The notes: generated by a model not told the origin, from the sequence alone. A stretch of DNA of 64,000 nt from Heterohyrax brucei (GCA_028571685.1 CM053143.1:194749829-194813828), one strand, 5' to 3'; counted from the first letter of the stretch, positions 32,593 to 44,315 are shown. Numbers and translations are program-made.

Positions 32593-34202
32593 ATTCCACC
32601 CTTGCCCCCTCAATTCATGTTCTCACCACATGTGAAATACGTTCACTCCATCACATCATCCCAAGTCTTAAATTGACCCCAAATTCCAAATGCCACCTTC
32701 TCAATCATCTAAATCAAATATGGGTGAGATGGTAGGCATATCCTATCCTGGGGCAAAATTCTGTGTTCTCTGTGAACCACGAAGTCTAGATTTCAAGTCA
32801 TCTGCTTCCAGATACAATGGTACAACAGGCACAGATGAGTCATTTTTATTGCAAAGGGGAGCCACTGGAGAAAAAGAAAGGAAAACCGGGCCCAAGCAAG
32901 TCCAAAACCCAGCAGAAAAAATTATACTAGCTCTCAAGTCTTGAGAATAACCCTCTGTTCTCTGAGACAATCTGGGCAATAGATCTGCCCTCCAGATGCA
33001 GTGTACTGGGCATGCTTTCCAGGTTCCAGATGAAAGCTCTCTAGCGGTGGGCTTCAGCTTCGCCTTCTGTGCCTAACAAGTTGGTGACTCTCCTCCCTCA
33101 GCTTTGGGTGGCCTCGTTTTCTTAAACCATCTGAATGGTGACCTCACCCCCCTCACCCCCAGCATTCCCTGTTCTTCTACTCCTTGGGCATGGCAGCCAC
33201 CTCCCCACCCCCAGCTTTGAGTGGCAGCTTCATTCCTGTGGTATACCAGAATGGCAGACCTACCCTCTAGAAATGAGTTGGCAAAGATCTGACTGTGATA
33301 TCCAGGAAGCTGTGGCCCTACCCTTCAAGACCGTGGAGACCGTGACCCCACTCTTTGAAACTGGGAAGTCTCTGCTTCCTGTGCTTCTTCTGACAGTTCT
33401 GCTGGTCTCCGAGCTGCTACAGGGATGGTCTTTTCCTTTTCTTGGAGGACAGCAGTTTAGTTCATTTGTCCTGTTTCCCACCTGTAGAATTCCATGACAA
33501 CAGTTTTCTTTCCTTTAATCTTTTCCCTGTCCTCTTCTGTCTAAGCTGATGGGTTTTCTGCTGTGGTAGTTGGTTATATGCATCAGTCACAGACTTCCTC
33601 TCTTTAGCACAAGATTGTGTAGCTGTTTTCTTAGCGAACATTCTAGGACATGCATCCTTAGTTTGCATAACAGAATTTTCCCGAATTTTAAGTTTTGCTT
33701 TCATTTTGCATGGTTCACTTTTAAGTAAATCTTTTGCCTCCCATATTTTACTATAAACAGCAAGAAGAAACCACATGGCCCCTTTTAAGATTTTGCTTAG
33801 AAGTCTCCTCAATCAGATATCCAAATTCATCACCTACAATAATTCAGACAAGTTTTTTGACACTGCATAAAAAGCATCGCCCTTCCTCCACTGTCCAATG
33901 ACATGTTCATCATTTTCTTACCATTGGATAGTCACATTTCTGGGAACATTCTGTTGCTGGTATCGCAGGTGTCCTCTAAGATGCTGACGCTTCCTCTACA
34001 GCTCTCTTCACTTACTTCTGAGCCCCACCTGAACCGCCTTCAGCATCCATAATTCTACCAACCATCTCTTCAAGGTTATCTAAGCTTTTGCTATCAGATA
34101 CCTCAAAACTCTCACATCTCTGGTCATTACCCAGTTTCAAAACCACATCCCACACTTTAGGATACCTGCTAGAACGGCACTCCATCTTCCAGTACTAAAC
34201 TC
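32593..34202 (-). mobile_element. MaLR internal region
   Basis: It starts with a pyrimidine-rich block (ttccacccttgccccctc), the reverse of a polypurine tract beside the 3' LTR. The right end (gcatccataattctacc, acccagtttcaaaacc) matches the THE1/MLT internal type in reverse. A 120-aa frame at 33135-33497 has no recognisable domain. Confidence 0.7.
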
Positions 34203-34586
34203 TGTCTTAGTTATCTAGTGCCGCAATGGCAGAAATAAATCAAATGAGTTGCTTTAACAAGCCGAAATTTCTTTTCTCATGGTTTAGTTGGCTACCGTGT
34301 TCAGCAGAAGGCTTTCTCTGTCTGTTGGCTCTGGAGGAAGGTCCTGGTCTATTCAGTTTCTGCTTCCCTGTTCCTTAGAGATCTCCGTGTGTTTTGGCAT
34401 CTCTCTTAACCCATCTTGGCTCTGTTCTCTTGTGCAATCTCTTTTGCATCTCAAGAGAGATTGACTCAGAATATACCCTACACTAAAGTTACTTCATTAA
34501 CAAACTAAGATAATCATTATGACCACAGACAGAGAGGTTAAGATTTACAACACGTATTTTGGGGTGATGTAATTCAATTCACTATA
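34203..34586 (-). repeat. 5' LTR of the MaLR element
   Basis: tgtcttagttatctagtgc to attcaattcactata, parallel to the left LTR. Confidence 0.85.
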
Positions 34587-34915
34587 GTCATCATGAGAAT
34601 CTCTCTGATAGCCAGTAGGTAAAGCAACTAATAAGTTCAATGAAGGGGAAAACTGACCACAAATACTTGATTAATGTAAAAGAAAACAAGAAGGAAGTGA
34701 AGAAAAAACATAAAAAAGTGAGAGAGAGACAACAAATAGGAAGATGGTAGATATAATTACCTCAATAATTACGTTAAATGTGAATTGACTTACACACTTA
34801 AAGAAAAACATTTAAAAATATGCTACTTAGAAGTAATACATCTAAATATACAAGGATGCAGACAGGTTTGAAGAAGAGAAAGATACCCTGTACCAACACT
34901 CATCCACTGAAAGCA

Positions 34916-35100
34916 TATCTGTTGCCATCCAGTTGGTTCTGACTCATAGAAACCCTGTAGGACAGAGTAGATCTGCCCCATAAGGTTTGCAAGCTGTAAT
35001 CTTCATGGATGCAGACCGCAGCAACTGCTTCCACACAACAGCTGGGGCCTTCAAACAGCTGGTCTTTGGGTTACATTAACCACTAAACCACCAGGGTTCC
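34916..35100 (-). mobile_element. AfroSINE, minus
   Basis: 'tgttgccatccagttggttc' and 'cctgtaggacagagtagatc' give the tail; the head is 'accactaaaccaccagggtt'. Inserted in L1. Confidence 0.9.
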
Positions 35101-35324
35101 TTCCACACAAACACGGGCTCTCCTTCCCTAGGGCTGGTGTAGCCGTACTAGTACCAGACAGAGCCATCTGTAAGACAAGATTTATTGCTAAAGACAGAAA
35201 CATAACAAAAGGCAATTTCTTCAGAAGTATAAATCACTTGTGTACATAACAATATAGCTTCAAAACACATGAAGCAATAACTGACAATATCAAAAGCAGG
35301 AACAGATCGGGTTCAGTCCTAGTA

Positions 35325-35885
35325 TGGGGCCTGACAATTAAGTCTGAGAACTTAATTGTTCTGAGTACCACAGACCTTGTTGCTGAACATCACTGCAGTC
35401 ACCTTCGAAGTACTGCCCTTGGGAAGCCATGAACTGATGCCAGTGTCTAGTCTACCCTTCAAAGCAGTTTTGGGACGCTTTCTGGAATGGCTGTTGTGCA
35501 CAGTGGCCCTGTGGCAGATTCACAAACTTAGTTGTATAATTGTCTATAAGGGAGTGTTTAGCCAGTAAACAAATAATGGTATTGGAACATTCTCCCTGGT
35601 CCCTTGATCTGGCCCCTAGTGACTTTTTTTCTTTACCCCAAGATAAAGGAAATATTGAAAGGAAGATATCTGGAGGACATTCAGGACATCAAGAGTAATA
35701 TGATGACAGCTCTGATGACCATTCCATAAAGAGTTCCAAAATTGCTTTGAAAGGTGGCTTAGGTGCTGGTGTCAGTGCATAGTTTCCTAAGGGGAGTACT
35801 TGGAAGGTGTCTGTAACCATATTCAGCAATGAGGTCTGTAACACTTTTTCTAGGATGAGTTTGAAAACTTAATTGGCAGTCCTCA
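35325..35885 (+). mobile_element. Mariner-derived palindromic MITE, copy 2
   Basis: A 561-bp element between TA dinucleotides (35323-35324, 35886-35887) with TIR-like ends (tggggcctgacaattaagt; acttaattggcagtcctca). The left ~180 bp is an inverted copy of the right ~180 bp. The middle encodes LDLAPSDF (35603-35626), the third-Asp motif of mariner transposases. It has the same architecture as copy 1 in the opposite orientation. Confidence 0.88.
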
Positions 35886-35960
35886 TAGGCAACAAGGACA
35901 CCACTCCATCAGAACCTGACAGAACAAGCAGACAGGACAACAGTCAGGATAGGGGTGAGC

Positions 35961-36445
35961 TAAACAACCTTCCTCATTAACTCGACTTACTGACTTACAA
36001 CATTGCTTTCAACAAACACAGGATGTATGTTCTTTCCATGGGCTTGTGGAACATGTCCTTTCTCCATGTGCTGCCAGCTAGTCTGGTCCCTCTTCTGCTT
36101 AGATCTCTCCACCACTTTCTGTTTAGCACAGGCGTGAGTTCTGTGACCTAGACCCAATCCTCCTGAGCCCCATCCCTGAGCCCTTCCAAACCATCCCCTA
36201 GGCATCAGCAGCCACCCTGCCACAGAAAGAACAGCCTCGTGCAACCGTGGGCTCCTGGATCCCATCCCTGAAAAGAAGAGTCAACCCTGCACAGCTGTGA
36301 GATGCCGAGTGACAGCCACCCACCACCCAAACCCGTGAGAGATTGCCACTTCACTCTGACAAAACGTGGAAGGTCGTACGCTCACATGAAATCCTGCCTG
36401 TGTGACCTTGTCCCAGTTACCTCTGAGCCCGACTTACCACTCCCC
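35961..36445. other. No gene recognised
   Basis: Single-copy-looking; frames to 92 aa lack domains. Confidence 0.4.
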
Positions 36446-36447
36446 TT

Positions 36448-36850
36448 CAGTTCTTAGTGCTGCTGTAACAGGAATCCCAAGAGGCAGCAGCTTGAAAGAA
36501 TAGAAATGCATTTTCTTACAGTTCAGGAGACCAGAAGTCCAACTCCATGGTGTGAATCTAGGGGAAGGTTCTCTCTCTGTTGCTCTGGGGTAGTAGTCTG
36601 GTTTCTTACAGCTTCTATTCTTCCATCCTGGGCAGTCTCCACACTTGTCCCTCTTCCCTGACATGGGCTCCCGAGTCTCATCTGCTTTTCTTATATCTCA
36701 GAAAGGGTTAGGGTGAGCCCCACCCTCTGCTGATACGGGCTGGTTATCTTAACAGTGAAAACCCTGTTCCCGGAAAGGATCCATCCACAGGTACGGACAT
36801 TAGGATCCCAACACATGTTTAGGGGCACACAGTTCAGTCCCTTGCTTGCC
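36448..36850 (-). mobile_element. MaLR/MLT1-like LTR, minus, diverged
   Basis: 'cttagtgctgctgtaacagg', 'cagttcaggagaccagaag' and 'ggggcacacagttcagtccc' follow the reverse LTR order. Confidence 0.72.
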
Positions 36851-37230
36851 CAGTCACAGACACATTGGCCTCTGTATGTCCCCTGACCACGTAGGGCACA
36901 ATCTTAACTGAGAGGCTTAGCCCTGGTGACTTTTGCCTGGAAGACTCTGACACCGGGTGACTTGCTCAGTAACTTGATGGTGTTATTCAAATACGATGCT
37001 AACATGAGGCCATTCTGACCACCTGGTGCCAGCGATCCCCCACTGTTCCGCTTTCCACCGCCCTTCTTGGGTCATGGTATACATGTGATGTCTGCTGTCT
37101 TTACTGTCTGTGTCTTGCTGGGTGTACATGCCATGAGCCAGGACTGTGGTTTCTCGTGGTCTAGCACACCTGGAGCCTGGAGCAGTACTCCCCTAAACTT
37201 GTGAACAGATCAAAGAAGAGGCCCTGAAGT
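36851..37230. other. No gene; possible L2 trace
   Basis: 'tacatgccatgagccaggac' near 37120 is L2-like but weak. Confidence 0.35.
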
Positions 37231-37232
37231 GT

Positions 37233-37630
37233 GTTGTTGTCCCGTGATTGGCACCCCGCAGTCAACACCAGTTCACAGCAGCCTTGCTTCTAACTGAACA
37301 GCACGTTGCTCGGCCCATACCACCCTCACAGTCCTTACTGTACCTGAGCTCATTGTCGCAGCCACCGATCAAACCGTCTCACTGAGGGTCTTCCTCATCT
37401 TCCTTGACCCTCTACCTTAGCATGTATGGTGTCCTGCTCCAGGAACTGGTCCCTCCTGATGATGTGCCCAAAGCACATGATGTATAGCCTCGCTGTCCTC
37501 GCTTCTAAGCAGCTCTCTGGCTGTACTTCTTCCAAGACAGAGTGATTCATTCTCCTGGCCATCCATGGTATATTCAACATTCTTGCCAACACTGTAATTC
37601 AAAGGCACCAGACACACGAGGCTGGTCACT
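37233..37630 (-). mobile_element. RTE 3' end, minus
   Basis: Parallel to 1742-2100: 'ctgagggtcttcctcatctt', 'actggtccctcctgatgatg', 'ctggctgtacttcttccaag', 'catggtatattcaacattc'. It encodes the RTE C-terminus in reverse with stops. Confidence 0.82.
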
Positions 37631-38985
37631 GTCACCCCCACAGGGAGGCCTGGCCCAGAAGCCTTCTGGTCTGTTGGTTACTTTTCTTTTCCATCAGAGG
37701 CGTGAGGGTATTTTCTTCCAGGATCATTCTCTCTGTCTCTCAATGTCTGTCGGCTTCTGTCGCTCAACCCTCATCAAACACGTTGACTCACACTCACAGA
37801 CGTGAACATGGTAATGCGTGTTGAGCTTTGTATCTGGCTGTAAGTCTTTCCTTCTGGAAAACGTGCAGATTTTCTTCTTCAGTGAATTTATTTTTGTCAT
37901 CACTCAGGGGATGAAATAAGGGCCTGCTCCCCCAAAAGCAGACCCACTGGCCCATTTCCCTGGACAGTGACTAATGGCAGAACCAGGCCCAGACCCTGGG
38001 TGTTGCATGGATTCAGGCCAGTCCGTACCACCCCACGTCTACCCATGCAGCCAGCCAGTGCAGGACTCACAAAGCACTGGAGTCTCTGCATGAAGGTCTG
38101 GGTCCTGGTGTGGATAATCAGGTGTCCCAAACAGGGGACAGAGCTGGCAACCTGAGGGGTTCCAGGATTCCCTGGGGCTGCAGGGCTGTGCTGGTGATCC
38201 ACAGGGTTGCAGGTGGGCAGGGCAGGGCACAGGTGAGTCACCGCTTCCCTCTCCAGGGGTCATAGGGGTCATGACTCATAGAAGAAGCTACTCAAGAAGC
38301 AAAAAGTGGGAGATGCCAAGAATGAAGGATCGGGACCATCTTGCCAGACCTTTGCTTGAGAGCGGGCAGTTTGTCTGTTGGGGGAAGAAGGAGGTAACTC
38401 ATCTCTGTCGGGGCCTCTTCTCCACCACACCAGACACTGGGTATGTCAGCCTTTGGTGCAGGGTCCAGTCCTGCAGGGAGGTGATATCACCCCCATTTTA
38501 CAAATGAGAAAGCTAGATGTGGAGACAGGAAGGTAGGCAAAGTCCACGGCCTCAGACTGGTCAGGGTGAAGCAGGGGAGGGAGCCCTCCTGGAGCCAGCT
38601 CCAGCGTCACCTCTTTGCACCAAAGGCCCTGAGCCGAGAACCCACCACCAGCCAGTCCGGAGTCCACGCCTCACACCTCCAGCGCCCCAGTCTCTGTGCA
38701 CAGACACGGCGACTTGCTCCCTGCGCACACAAGCCTTCTCTTAGGCCACCAGCCTACGCAGGTGTCCTTCCTCTCTTCTTTGTCTGCTTGATTCTGGTGA
38801 GTGGGATCACGTGTCCAGGGAGCTTCCCCCGACTCCCCTGGGCTGCGTCAGGGGCCTCTCATGCTCCCAGTGTACCCTAGGACAGGCCAGGTGAGGTGCA
38901 CCCCCAGTTCATCTTTATGTCTCCTGCGCTTGGTTGGGTGTTCCTCGGAGTCCGAGGTTCTCGGGTTCAGGGGTCGGCATCTGTC
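37631..38985. other. No gene; MIR trace
   Basis: 'cacccccattttacaaatga' at about 38490-38510 is a reverse MIR core. The rest is unassigned. Confidence 0.4.
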
Positions 38986-38989
38986 CCCC

Positions 38990-39475
38990 CACCGTGTGTC
39001 CCTCAGTTTGTCATATGGTGGGGGCTTTTGTGCTGCTGCCATCCTGGACACTTTGCCATTGGTATTTTCATCGGTGGACAGGTTTCAGCTGAGCTTCCAG
39101 ACTAAGACAGACAAGGAATTGTGAATTTGAATTCTGACATGGGTGAAGAATGTTGAATATACCACAGATTTCCAGAAGAATAAACAAATCTGTCTTGGAA
39201 GAAGTCCAGCCAGAACGGTCCTTGGGAGCAAAGCTGGTGAGACCTATTTCACATACTTTGGAAGTATTGTCAGGAGGGACCTCTCCCTGGAGGACATTAT
39301 GCTTGGTAGAGCCGAGGGTCAGCGACAAAGAGGAAGGCCCTCAACAGGAGGGACTGACACAGCGGCTGCAACGATGGACTCAAGCTTAAAATGATTTTTG
39401 TATAAGACCTGGTAGCATTGCCCTCTGAAGCACATGGGATTGCTATGAACCAGAACTGATACAACCATGCGAGAT
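38990..39475 (+). mobile_element. Internally deleted RTE (5' end joined to 3' end)
   Basis: The RTE 5' block ('cagtttgtcatatggtgg', 'ggtggacaggtttcagctg', 'gcttccagactaagac') is followed within a few bases by the 3' ORF end ('gaatgttgaatataccac') through to the tail. An 83-aa frame (39143-39394) is the RTE C-terminus. A similar 5'-3' join occurs at 59885-60400. Confidence 0.75.
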
Positions 39476-39486
39476 AACACCCGCCT

Positions 39487-39532
39487 CTGGCCTAGCACAC
39501 AGTAGGTCCTCAGCAAATGTCTTCAGTGTGAA
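39487..39532 (+). mobile_element. L2/MIR 3' terminal fragment
   Basis: 'cctagcacacagtaggtcct' plus a cagcaaatg end give the common L2/MIR 3' terminus. Confidence 0.55.
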
Positions 39533-39607
39533 TGAGTCTTTTAAAATTAAATTCTTTTTGACTACTCGTGTGCTAAATGACCCCAGCCATCTGCTTCTTA
39601 ACGCACT

Positions 39608-39673
39608 CTGCACACACAAGCACACACGCACATGCCCGCATACACAGACACACACACACACACACACACACAA
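39608..39673. repeat. (CA)n microsatellite
   Basis: About 22 bp of uninterrupted CA after degenerate CA words. Confidence 0.92.
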
Positions 39674-39879
39674 GACAAACTTGGCATCTGATTTTAAGCA
39701 TTTCCTTCTGGAAAGTGCATGGATGTTCTTTTTCAGTGAACTTATTCTCTGTCACTTAGGGGATGAGGTAGGTGCCTGCTCCCTGAAAACTCAGACTACA
39801 GACAAGAATCTCCGTCTTCATGTCTTTAGGGGAGTCATTTCCACAAGAACACAGGGCAGAGTGGGATCAGCCTGCAGAG

Positions 39880-39970
39880 AAGGGGTCTAGAGAGGGTGAA
39901 GGGCTTGCCCAGGGTCATACAACCAGCCAGGACAGGCTTCTAGCCCAGGGGCTTTCTGCTAAGCACTACC
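39880..39970 (-). mobile_element. MIR SINE fragment
   Basis: 'gggcttgcccagggtcatac' and 'caaccagccaggacaggctt' correspond to the reverse MIR block with CTTGCCCAAGGTCACAC. Confidence 0.65.
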
Positions 39971-40039
39971 CTCTCCCCAGTGGCAGTGCTTAAGGAAATG
40001 TAAGTTATTGTTAGTATGGGAAAATAAACATTATCTTCC

Positions 40040-40240
40040 TTTTTTTAAGTTTCCTTTAGTTGTCATTGTTGAAAAGGCACACAGCAAAACATACACCAAT
40101 TCAACAATTTCTATGTGTACAATTCACTGACACTAGTTACATTCCTAAAGTCGTACCACCGTTGTCCTCTTTTTCTGAAATATTCCTCCTCTGTAAACGT
40201 GAGCTCACTGACCCCAAAGTTTCTTCTCTCACCTTTCAAG
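40040..40240. mobile_element. Ancient LINE 3' fragment, unassigned
   Basis: 'gtgtacaattcactgacac' and 'taccaccgttgtcc' match a block common in old mammalian L1-type 3' ends. Family is not certain. Confidence 0.35.
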
Positions 40241-40289
40241 CTGCCGTCGTCAACTTGATCTCACGCAGCTGTGGACAGAGTCCTGGTTT

Positions 40290-40425
40290 ATTCAGAGTGG
40301 ACCGCTAACCGAAAGGTCAGCACCTCACATTCACCAGCCACTCCTTGGGGACCCTATGGGACAGTCCCACTCTGCCCTACAGCACTGCTGTAAGTTGGAA
40401 TCTTCTTGACAGTGACCCAATCTCT
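40290..40425 (+). mobile_element. AfroSINE, plus, diverged
   Basis: 'cgctaaccgaaaggtcagc', 'ccagccactccttggggacc', 'ctgtaagttggaatcttctt'. Confidence 0.72.
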
Positions 40426-40735
40426 TAACCAAAGGTGACTTTTCCTTTTGAGAAATTACAGAATATACTGAAAGTCAACCTTGGGAAAATAACTTAAGAA
40501 GGAGAAAACATTGTCTTTGGCGATGTCTTTAAAACTCTGCTGTACAATTTGGGATCGTCACAACAGGACCGACAGCACACTGCCACAAGGAAAGGAAATG
40601 GTTAACTCTGCCAGTCGTGTTAGACTTGGTGGAAAGCGCGCCACATAGCGGTCATGTGGAGGAATGCAGGGCAGAGGGGCAAGGGCCATCAAGGGGGCGG
40701 GGAAGGTGAGAACTTATTTATACAAAGCATGTTCC

Positions 40736-41470
40736 AGATATATAGATGACGCAACCCTGCTTGCTGGAAGCTAAGAGGACGTGAAACACTGCTGAGGACC
40801 AAAAGCCACAGCCTTCAGTATGGACTGCACCTCAGCATCAAGAAAACAAAAATACAGCTGGACCAGTCAGCAACGTCATGTGGACAAAGGAACAAGGTTG
40901 TCAAGGGTTTCATTTTACTCAGACCCGTAATCAATGCTCATGGAGCCTGAAATCAAGAAATCAGATGATGTATCGTACTGGGCAAACCTGCAACAAAAGG
41001 CCTCTTTGAAGTGTTGAGAAGCAAAGACATCTCCATAAAGACTAAGATGTGCCTGACCCAGCTATGGTATTTTCAATCCCATCACATGCATGACAAAGCT
41101 GGACAATGACTAAGGAAGCCGGAGGAAGAACTGATGCCTTTGAATTAAGGTGCTGATGAAGAATTTTAATGTGTCGTGGACGATAAAAAAAAAGTGAACA
41201 AATTTGTCTTAGAAGAAGTCCAGCCAGAGAGTTCCTTAGAAGCAAGGGTGGCGAGACTTTGTCTCAGGTTCTTTGGACATGTTATCAGGAGGGACGCATC
41301 CCTGAAGAGGGACGTCATGCTTGGTAGAGGGGAGGGTCAGCGAGACAGAGAAGGATCACGAGCGAGACGGACTGGCACGGTGGCTGCGAGGGGGGCTCCG
41401 GCGAGCAGACTGCGAAGGGGTACGGGACGGGACGGCGTTTCCTTCTTTGTTCATGGAGCTGCTGTGGGTC
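40736..41470 (+). pseudogene. RTE 3' third, plus, dead
   Basis: It begins just downstream of the YADD region (tagatgacgcaaccctgctt reads DDATLL), and runs through 'cttcagtatggactgcacc' and 'cagccagagagttccttag' to the tail. Frames are broken; the last (41176-41478) is the RTE C-terminus. Confidence 0.82.
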
Positions 41471-41599
41471 ACAAGTGACAGGCTAGTACCTACCAACAAC
41501 ATGCACACATGCGTGTATGCAGAACGACCCGGGAGGCACAGGAGTCAGCACTCTGCCAACACACCCAGCCGCCCCTCTGGAGGGGGACTTCGTGATGCG

Positions 41600-41692
41600 C
41601 TCCTGTAAAGGGGTCAGCCTAGGAAGCTCCCCTCTGTCACACAGGGTCACTAGTTGGAATCGACTCGGCAGCACCCCTCAGCAACAACGTAC
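41600..41692 (+). mobile_element. AfroSINE tail fragment, plus
   Basis: 'tcacacagggtcactagttg' and 'gaatcgactcggcagcaccc' give the conserved SINE tail. Confidence 0.7.
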
Positions 41693-42035
41693 AAAATAAC
41701 ACATGTCCTGGAAGAGAATTTTGAACATACAGAAAAGTATAAAAGAAAAAAAAATCTCCCATGGAATTCTCCCAACTCGGAAAGACACTATTTTTCTCTT
41801 ATTCTCTCTCAGTGCTGCTCTCTTCCTGTGTCTGTGTGAGAGCTAACACAGAGCTGCAGTAAAAAAGGATAGAGACAAAGGGAGAAAGAGAGGCAGATGG
41901 ACAGGCCCAGAGGCACCGGCTGGCCATGGCCTTGGAGGGTCCCTGCTTCTCTTTTGGAGGGTGGTAGAGTCAACGTAAGCACTGAAGTGCTCGCAACAAA
42001 TTCTTTTGCTGCAGTTTGGGCGCAGGTGACACTGG
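41693..42035. other. No gene; possible ancient L1 trace
   Basis: 'gaacatacagaaaagtataa' (about 41730) is an old LINE 3' word also near 59222. The rest is unassigned. Confidence 0.35.
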
Positions 42036-42039
42036 GTCA

Positions 42040-42250
42040 AAGGCAGGGATGGGCAGTCTGTGGTCTGTGCGCCAAACCCGGTCTGTCACCTATGTCGGTA
42101 AATACGGTTTTATTGGCACACAGCCACAACCCCTTGTTGACGCCTTGTGTGTAGCTACTTTTCCACAGTGGCAGAGCTGAGACAGAGAGCACACAGCTGC
42201 AACAGCCCAAGCCAGTCTCTACCAGACCCTTGACAGAAGGCACCTACCTA
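42040..42250 (+). mobile_element. hAT-type DNA transposon remnant
   Basis: 'ggcagtctgtggtctgtgcg', 'cggttttattggcacacagc' and 'tttccacagtggcagagctg' parallel 8205-8550. Confidence 0.6.
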
Positions 42251-42274
42251 TCTGGTTACCCTATCCACAGTCCA

Positions 42275-42995
42275 TGCCCACTGCCCATTCATCATTCAGT
42301 CCTCCACCCATCTGTCCATCTTACCCACCATCCATCTACCCACCACCCATCCACACATCCATCCATTCATTCATCCATCTGTCCACCATCTAGCCATCTA
42401 GCCACCTAGCCACTACCCACCACTCACCCACTCACCACTCACCCATCCATCATCTATCCATCTAGCCACCCCCCACACCACTCACCCATCCATCCATCAC
42501 CCATCCATCCATCATCCATCCATCCATCATCCACTCATCCACCCATCCATCCATCCATCCACCCATCCACCCACCCACCCACCCACCCACCCACCCATCC
42601 ACCCACCCATCCATCCACCCATCCACCCACCCACCCATCCACCCATCCATCCATCATCCATCCATCCATCATCCACTCATCCACCCATCCATCCATCCAT
42701 CCACCCATCCACCCACCCACCCACCCACCCACCCACCCACCCATCCACCCACCCACCCATCCATCCACCCATCCATCCACCCATCCACCCACCCACCCAT
42801 CCACCCATCCATCCATCATCCATCCATCCATCATCCACTCATCCACCCATCCATCCACACACCCACCCATCCACCCACCCACCCACCCATCCACCCATCC
42901 ATCCATCCATCCATCCATCATCCATCATCCATACGTCCATACGTCCATCCATCATCCATCCATCCACCCACCCACCCACCCACCCATCCACCCTT
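42275..42995. repeat. CCAT/CCAC tetranucleotide array
   Basis: Over 700 bp of ccat, ccac and catc words. Longer blocks repeat with a landmark 'ccactcatcc' at 42531, 42672 and about 42835, a loose 140-165-bp higher-order unit. All frames read as Trp/Met/Asp/Gly or His/Pro/Ser/Ile runs. Confidence 0.92.
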
Positions 42996-44315
42996 TGATC
43001 CATGGATTTATATAATGAACATGCCTTGAGTAGTCACCTAGTTCTGGACAACTTCCCTTCTTCACCCAGTTAATGCCCACCCTGAAATCTCCCTCAGGAG
43101 TCTAAAGGAGAGCTTGGAAATTGAAGACACTCACAGACTGTCACGCTGCAGTGACTACAGTGACCACACCAAGGCCCCTCAAAGTCACAGTGGAATCACC
43201 TTCCTCTCAGTGCACCTTTGTCTCTTCCCTGACAAGTTTTACAGCACCCTGGGACTGTCCTTCCTCCTGGGGGCTGGATGAGCCAGAACCAGAACAGATG
43301 GAGTGAGGAGGGCATGTCCCTCCTTCCGTCCCACCAGTCCATCTGCTGAGGCCTGAAAACCAATCCTGAGAAAGAAAGGCCCAGCCCAGCTCAAAATGGA
43401 AAACAGAAGCCAGGCGGCTGGAGCGCGGCAGGCTGAGACGGCCAGGATCAAAGGCAGGCTGGCTGCCCACCCACTCCAGCGTGAGTCTGGTTATCAAGTT
43501 TGCACGTGGCATTGTCTCTCTTGCTCTCTGTCCTGCAGGGAGAAAGGAAGTGGCTGGGCCCAGACAGTGCACCCTGCTTAGCGGGTGATGCGCCCAGCTT
43601 GGCAGGTGATGCATCAGGCTTAGCTGGTGAGAATGGTGACCCAGTCTGCCTGCTCTGCTCTCGCTCCTGCCTCCATGTAGGCCCAGCTGGGGCACCGTGT
43701 GTGAGTGCCCACTCTAAGCCCAGGTCTATTCTCAGGGCTAGCTGCCTGCTTGACAGCTCGGTCCAGCAGTGCCAGCCAGCATCTACCTCAACCAGCGCCT
43801 CTGTGTCGACACCGTGTGTGTCCCATACAGCTCTGCTCCACAGTGTTTTCAGTGGCTGGTATCTCAGAACTAGATGGGGAGGACTCGAGAGTCACAGTCT
43901 TTGAGTAGCTGAATACCTTCACCATTTGTGTGACCTGGGCCTCTGTACACACTTCACCCAACAGGAAAATAAGCCACTTGCCCAGGTTCCTCAGCTGGAA
44001 CATGTCAGAGCTGGGCCCAGCCGGCTGAAGCCAGCACTCTTTTGGGTACGTAATGCTACTTCTTGTAGCCCAGAGCTACCGAAGAGGAGGTAATTTGCGT
44101 GGCTGAGACCCTGGTTTGAACTTCTGCTCTAGACTTTGTTCTCCAGAGCCACCCTCTTGCCCTTGGGTCACAGCCTCACTTGGAGACTAAGATGCACACT
44201 TTGCAGTCTCAGAGAGCTGCTTGTCTCCAGGGGAGATAGAAATTAGGGAGCCATCACCACACTGCCATCCACCCCAGCAGAGGAGCTCCAAAACCTGAAA
44301 TACCAAGGCATGGCA
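42996..44315. other. No gene recognised
   Basis: GC-rich, single-copy-looking. Frames up to 162 aa (43207-43695 minus) overlap opposing frames. A MIR-like patch lies near 43970-44025. Confidence 0.45.

Larger units (their letters stand above)
30386..34586 (-). mobile_element. Complete MaLR element (LTR-internal-LTR), minus
   Basis: Two LTRs in the same orientation flank about 1.6 kb of MaLR-type internal sequence. The outer pentamers are gtcac (30381-30385) and gtcat (34587-34591), a 4/5 target duplication. The element was later hit by an L1 (30588-32272) and an AfroSINE (32366-32530). No gag/pol frame survives; such elements are non-autonomous in general. Confidence 0.8.
34592..35960 (+). 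pseudogene. L1 ORF2 5' (endonuclease) region, dead, twice interrupted
   Basis: 'aggaagatggtagatataat', 'caataattacgttaaatgtg', 'gcttcaaaacacatgaagc' and, beyond the MITE, 'acagaacaagcagacagg' follow L1 ORF2 order through the AP-endonuclease region. Interrupted by an AfroSINE (34916-35100) and MITE copy 2 (35325-35885). Confidence 0.7.

Noticed and set aside
33135-33497. 120-aa plus-strand frame as a host exon
   Set aside because: It lies wholly within the MaLR internal region on the opposite strand and has no recognisable domain.
42462-42921. Gly/Trp/Met/Asp-rich minus frames
   Set aside because: Translation of a CCAT/CCAC simple repeat; not a gene.
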